The position numbers and the translations under genes were made by a program. A stretch of 56,517 bases of DNA, from the NCBI GenBank assembly GCA_019119595.1, contig DWWS01000052.1:1-56517 (forward strand), in the 5' to 3' direction. Origin of the DNA: Candidatus Eisenbergiella merdavium. Its GTDB lineage: Bacteria > Bacillota > Clostridia > Lachnospirales > Lachnospiraceae. This document shows, one piece after another, positions 53,361-56,517 of the stretch; the first letter of the stretch is position 1, and every line of letters starts with the position of its first letter. Under the pieces are notes generated by a model. That model was given only the letters and a program-made list of their open reading frames with translations, searched no databases and had not been told where the DNA came from.

Positions 53361-54143
53361 TTATCCTTTTCCTTTTTCCCTGTCCCTGCGGATCAGAATG
53401 CGCAGCGCCTCCACCCCGCAGCGAACCGCAGCGTCCGTATCGTGCTCCACCGGATTGAACAGTCCCGCCTTTTCCCTTTCCTGGTTTGCCACCACCAGGA
53501 ATACGGAGCCGCAGCGCACCCTCAGATAATCGGCGACCACAAATAGAGCGGCGGACTCCATTTCCGAGGCCTTGCAGCCAAGCCTCAGCCAGGCCTGCCA
53601 CTTCTGCTCCAGCTCATAGCTCACCGGCATCAGCTCCGGCTCGTGCTGGCCGTAAAAGGAGTCCTTGCACTGCACGATGCCCCTGTGCCAGCCACAGCCG
53701 CTTTTCTCCGCCGCCTCGCTCAGAGCGCTCACCACCTCAAAATCCGCCACGGCCGGAAACTCGATGGGTGCGTATTCCCTACTGGTGCCCTCATTGCGCA
53801 CTGCCCCTGTGGCAACGACCAGATCGCCGCTTTTCACATCGATATCCATTCCTCCGCAGGTTCCCACCCGCACGAAGGTATCCGCGCCGCAGCGCACCAG
53901 CTCCTCCATGGCGATGGAGGCTGACGGCCCGCCTATCCCGGTGGAGGTCACACTCACCCTTTCCCCTTCCAGTGTTCCGGTCCAGGTGACAAATTCCCGG
54001 CTGTCCGCGATCAGCTCTGGATCATCAAAATACGCCGCAATCTTTTCACAACGCTTGGGATCGCCGGGCAGAATCACATACCGGCCCGCATCTCCCGCTT
54101 TCAGGCCAAGATGATATTGTACGCCGTTCTCCGAATATTTCAT
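53361..54143 (-). CDS. Uridine phosphorylase-like nucleoside phosphorylase
   Basis: A 260-residue hexameric-type nucleoside phosphorylase. [11 protein letters not shown] holds the phosphate-binding Gly/Asp, [19 protein letters not shown] is the family signature and [11 protein letters not shown] binds ribose. It most resembles uridine phosphorylase, which splits uridine into uracil and ribose-1-phosphate. ATG 54143 is chosen; an in-frame ATG twelve bases earlier lies within the start module GGCATGGAGGA. That module and the hairpin array upstream fill the whole gap to the preceding gene. Confidence 0.9.
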   Translation of the reverse strand: MKYSENGVQYHLGLKAGDAGRYVILPGDPKRCEKIAAYFDDPELIADSREFVTWTGTLEGERVSVTSTGIGGPSASIAMEELVRCGADTFVRVGTCGGMDIDVKSGDLVVATGAVRNEGTSREYAPIEFPAVADFEVVSALSEAAEKSGCGWHRGIVQCKDSFYGQHEPELMPVSYELEQKWQAWLRLGCKASEMESAALFVVADYLRVRCGSVFLVVANQEREKAGLFNPVEHDTDAAVRCGVEALRILIRRDREKGKG

Positions 54144-54319
54144 GTTTTCCTCCATGCCGAAGCGCTTTTGCGCTGAGGCACGCGCGGAGAAATCGCGAAT
54201 GCGATTTCTTCGCTGCGATAACAGGATTTGCGACGAAACGTCGCAAATCCGGATTGGAAAATGCGCTATCAAGCGCATTTTCCAATCTCTCCTCCATGCC
54301 GAAGCGCTTTCCTGCGCCG
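54144..54319 (-). repeat. Hairpin array B flanked by two start modules
   Basis: The gap is filled by an element. In leftward reading order it holds a start module GCGCTTCGGCATGGAGGA (54290-54307), hairpin 1 (54252-54287, 16-bp perfect arms, loop ATCA on plus), hairpin 2 (54224-54250, 12-bp perfect arms), hairpin 3 (54186-54211, loop GAAT), and a second start module (54149-54179) feeding the phosphorylase. Hairpins 1 and 3 match those of array A at 12330-12450 in order and loop. Confidence 0.88.
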
Positions 54320-55069
54320 CTATTTGACTTTCCACAGCCCTTTCTTATTCATGAAGGTTTTCCATTCCTCCAGCGTTCCCTTTGTGAAGGAGTCCTTCAG
54401 GACAAGAAGAGACATCTTTTTGATCACCAGCAGATACATCGATTTGGAATGAATGATCTTCGTGATATCCCCATAGCGGAATACAGAATGAGCGCCGCTG
54501 TTGGAATATATCTCAAGACCGCTCATGTAGAACATCACCCTGCGCTCAAGGGGCTTTCCGCCGTTCTGTGCCACCTGCTGCGCATATTTTTTCTTTTTTG
54601 CGGAGCGATAGGTATTCGCCGGAAGAAAAATACACAGCGCTGTGATCACAAAAAACAGCAGCGCGGAAGGTCCAGCGCCTCCCAGAAAGCTGAAAAGGCC
54701 CAACGCCAGGCTTACGCCTCCTACAATGTAATACAGCTTTCTGTACCTTCCCATGGAAGCCTTCAGAAATTCCTGATACAGCTCTTCTGTAATGGTGAAG
54801 CTGTTCTCATACAGCAACGGCCCGCTGATGCGGATCTTCCGGCCGCTTCCTGCATAGGGCGTAAGGGACGGATCCGGTGCTTCCTCATTCTCCGTTCCGG
54901 CTTCTCCCGTTTCCCGGCTGTCACTCTCTGAGCCTTCTTCTCCGGCCTCCGTTTCCGCCTCCGGAAGCTCTTGCACCGCCTCCTCTGTTAGTACGCCCTC
55001 TGTCAGGCTTTCCTCCCCGTGCACAGTGATCTCTCCGGCTTCCGCCATCTCAAGTTCCTTTTCTTGCAT
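54320..55069 (-). CDS. Membrane protein with YcxB-like C-terminal domain
   Basis: A 249-residue protein in three parts: an acidic, disordered N-terminus (residues 1-75, rich in Glu/Gly/Ser), two transmembrane segments (about 110-150) and a C-terminal domain of the YcxB-like type (about 160-245, with [19 protein letters not shown]). The function of the family is not known. ATG 55069 has a moderate binding site. It follows the S1 protein gene by 40 bases and is followed by hairpin array B, which begins directly after its stop codon. Confidence 0.7.
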   Translation of the reverse strand: MQEKELEMAEAGEITVHGEESLTEGVLTEEAVQELPEAETEAGEEGSESDSRETGEAGTENEEAPDPSLTPYAGSGRKIRISGPLLYENSFTITEELYQEFLKASMGRYRKLYYIVGGVSLALGLFSFLGGAGPSALLFFVITALCIFLPANTYRSAKKKKYAQQVAQNGGKPLERRVMFYMSGLEIYSNSGAHSVFRYGDITKIIHSKSMYLLVIKKMSLLVLKDSFTKGTLEEWKTFMNKKGLWKVK

Positions 55070-55109
55070 TCGCCTGTAAATCCTTTCCTTTAATTTCTGA
55101 TCCGGAAGC

Positions 55110-56045
55110 TCACAGCTTCAGATTCTTCAGAAGGTCTCCAAGCGAGGTAGTCACTTCCTCTTTGGAGCTGTATTGTGCAGCGGAAACCCTCTCCTCATCT
55201 CCACTCTCTGTTCCTTCCTCAACCGCTTTCATGCTCAGGCTGATCTTATTGTTGTTGGTATTCAGGATCTTTACCTGCACCCGGTCTCCCACCTTAAGAA
55301 CCTCGGAAGGCTTTTTGATCCTTCTGGAGCTGATCTGGGAAATATGAACAAGACCGCTCAATCCGTCTGCCAGACTAATGAACGCGCCGTAGGGCATCAG
55401 ACTTTCCACAACGCCCTCGGTCACTGTGCCGGGAACCAGCATTGCGATCTTATGATTGGTTTCTTCCTCCTTACGCTCCCTTTCCACTTCCTTCGCGGAC
55501 AGAACCAGCCGCTTCTTCTCCTCGTCAACCGTGATCAGCCGTACATCCGCCTGCTTTCCGACCCACTCCTCCAGATTTTCCACATAAGACAGAGATAACT
55601 GGGATGCGGGAATGAAACCGCGGATTCCTTCCACATAGGCCACCACACCGGCCTTCACCGCTTCGCTGATCTTTACAGAGAAAATCTTTTTTTCCTCCAT
55701 CGCCTTCTTCAGCTCATCCCAGGCCAGAACCTGTACGGCTTCTTTTCTGGACAGCAGAATATTTCCCTCTCCATCGTCCGTTTTTTCCACGGTAGCCTCC
55801 AGCATGTCGCCAGGCTTCACCTCGTCCACAAGCCGGAAGGACGGATCACTGCTCATATCCGCAGCCTTGATCACGCCCTGCGCATAATACTGAAGATCCA
55901 GGATTACCTCCTCCTCGTTCACGGAAATGACCGTTCCCGTCACGATATCCCCTTCTTTAATGGTACGGAAGGATGCTTCAAGCTCCCTCGCGTAATCCGC
56001 CATACTTTCCTGTGTTTCCGTTACTTCCAGTTCTTTCTCTTCCAT
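55110..56045 (-). CDS. Short ribosomal protein S1-like RNA-binding protein
   Basis: A 311-residue protein with three S1 (OB-fold) repeats at about 33-103, 118-185 and 203-275; the last has LMPYGAFISLADGLSGLVHI. It resembles the shortened S1 (RpsA-like) of Clostridia rather than the six-repeat form of E. coli. The start at 56045 (MEEKELEVT) has AAAGGAAG upstream and fits the promoter at 56132-56161; an earlier in-frame ATG at 56129 would overlap the promoter. It lies between a rRNA gene and a YcxB-like gene. Confidence 0.9.
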   Translation of the reverse strand: MEEKELEVTETQESMADYARELEASFRTIKEGDIVTGTVISVNEEEVILDLQYYAQGVIKAADMSSDPSFRLVDEVKPGDMLEATVEKTDDGEGNILLSRKEAVQVLAWDELKKAMEEKKIFSVKISEAVKAGVVAYVEGIRGFIPASQLSLSYVENLEEWVGKQADVRLITVDEEKKRLVLSAKEVERERKEEETNHKIAMLVPGTVTEGVVESLMPYGAFISLADGLSGLVHISQISSRRIKKPSEVLKVGDRVQVKILNTNNNKISLSMKAVEEGTESGDEERVSAAQYSSKEEVTTSLGDLLKNLKL

Positions 56046-56131
56046 GTCTGTTACTTCCTTTCTGTTATGCTGCGGAAATTGCGAGGGGCAGCTTCTCCGC
56101 CCGGTATCTTCCGCGCATTTTGCCTGCAACT

Positions 56132-56161
56132 ATTCTAGCACGACTTCCTCCGGATTGTAAA
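56132..56161 (-). promoter_or_regulatory. Sigma-A promoter of the S1-like gene
   Basis: On the minus strand TTTACA (56156-56161) and TAGAAT (56132-56137) are 18 bp apart, some 85 bases before the start codon. Confidence 0.65.
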
Positions 56162-56187
56162 CCTTATCGGTTTGTATTATTTCACGC

Positions 56188-56216
56188 AAAAAAAGGAATG
56201 GCTTCATCCATTCCTT
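56188..56216 (-). terminator. Terminator of the rRNA operon
   Basis: AAGGAATGG (56193-56201) and CCATTCCTT (56208-56216) form a perfect stem followed by a run of U in the leftward direction. Confidence 0.8.
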
Positions 56217-56351
56217 AATATCTCAAAACACATGCCTTGAAAACTATTTTCCATTTTTATAACCCGTGCCTTCAAAACCGAACACTGATCTCAGATCTTC
56301 TCATGGCTTCCAGCCTCTTCATAGCCTTCTGCCTTCTCCATCCGTCCTCTT

Positions 56352-56517
56352 GGTTAAGCCCTCGACCGATTAGTACTCATCTGCTGCACACATTGCTGTG
56401 CTTCCACCTTGAGCCTATCTACCTCATTCTCTTTAAGGGGTCTTACATTCTGGGATATCTCATCTTGAGGGGGGCTTCACGCTTAGATGCCTTCAGCGTT
56501 TATCCCTGCCGGACTTG
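56352..56517 (-). rRNA. 23S ribosomal RNA, 3' end (partial)
   Basis: The complement ends in TACTAATCGGTCGAGGGCTT then AACC, the conserved 3' end of bacterial 23S rRNA, and the preceding bases match the conserved terminal domain. The gene is transcribed leftwards and continues beyond the window. Between its end and the terminator at 56188-56216 there are about 135 bases with no 5S rRNA or tRNA. Confidence 0.95.

Noticed and set aside
54046..54297. Small frame through hairpin array B starting in the module ATGGAGGA
   Set aside because: It reads only inverted repeats and then the phosphorylase gene in another frame; no sign of a real protein, though initiation there is possible.

Overview
The window looks like a chromosomal segment of a sporulating, fairly GC-rich member of the Lachnospiraceae (Clostridia). 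The evidence is the sporulation genes (sigK without a pro-sequence, spoIIP, gpr), codY, the order lepA-spoIIP-gpr-rpsT with hemW nearby, strong AGGAGG-type ribosome binding sites, and the 3' end of a 23S rRNA gene at the right edge. I cannot name a species.

Left part (1-16.7 kb). A 5'-truncated LysR regulator sits in AT-rich DNA at the very edge. It is followed by a carbohydrate region: a GH127 enzyme, a GH31 enzyme, two AraC regulators, a sugar acetyltransferase and a ROK regulator. This suggests use of arabinose- and xylose-containing plant glycans. Among these lie a two-gene lysine exporter (LysO halves) and an AAA-ATPase/PD-(D/E)XK protein. Next is a leftward run of a small conserved protein, an ANT(6)-type nucleotidyltransferase, a HAD/methyltransferase fusion, a MATE transporter and a solitary hypB.

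Van island (16.85-23.45 kb). A visibly more AT-rich block carries a VanG-type (D-Ala-D-Ser) glycopeptide-resistance cluster: vanR, vanS, a serine-type D,D-carboxypeptidase, a VanG ligase with an unusual N-terminal extension, and the membrane serine racemase vanT. VanXY is absent. Candidate VanR boxes (CTTA at 11-bp spacing) lie before both vanR and the carboxypeptidase. The island is followed by a LytTR regulator, a soluble GHKL kinase and two ABC exporters, the second interrupted by a frameshift in a T tract.

Metabolic and core part (29-56.5 kb). There is an ArsB/citrate-type permease, an AgcS symporter and a leftward five-gene run sdaAB-sdaAA-GNAT-deacetylase-degV. Then follow core genes mostly on the minus strand: tsf, rpsB, codY, topA, dprA, comM, sigK, hemW, lepA, spoIIP, gpr, uridine phosphorylase, a YcxB-like protein and a short S1 protein. 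rpsT and a secreted protein are on the plus strand. The 23S gene enters at the end, pointing left, and is followed by a terminator with no 5S gene.

The most interesting non-genic signal is a set of intergenic hairpin arrays. Two arrays (12.33-12.45 and 54.18-54.29 kb) keep the same order of hairpins and the same loops while their stems have diverged with compensating changes. A short module reading GCTTCGGCATGGAGGA supplies the ribosome binding site to topA and to the phosphorylase and is also present at the far edge of the second array. A separate 21-bp-arm palindrome follows a terminator at 18.9 and at 52.5 kb, again with a compensated base-pair change. Together they look like interspersed structured elements that have become operon spacers and translation starts.
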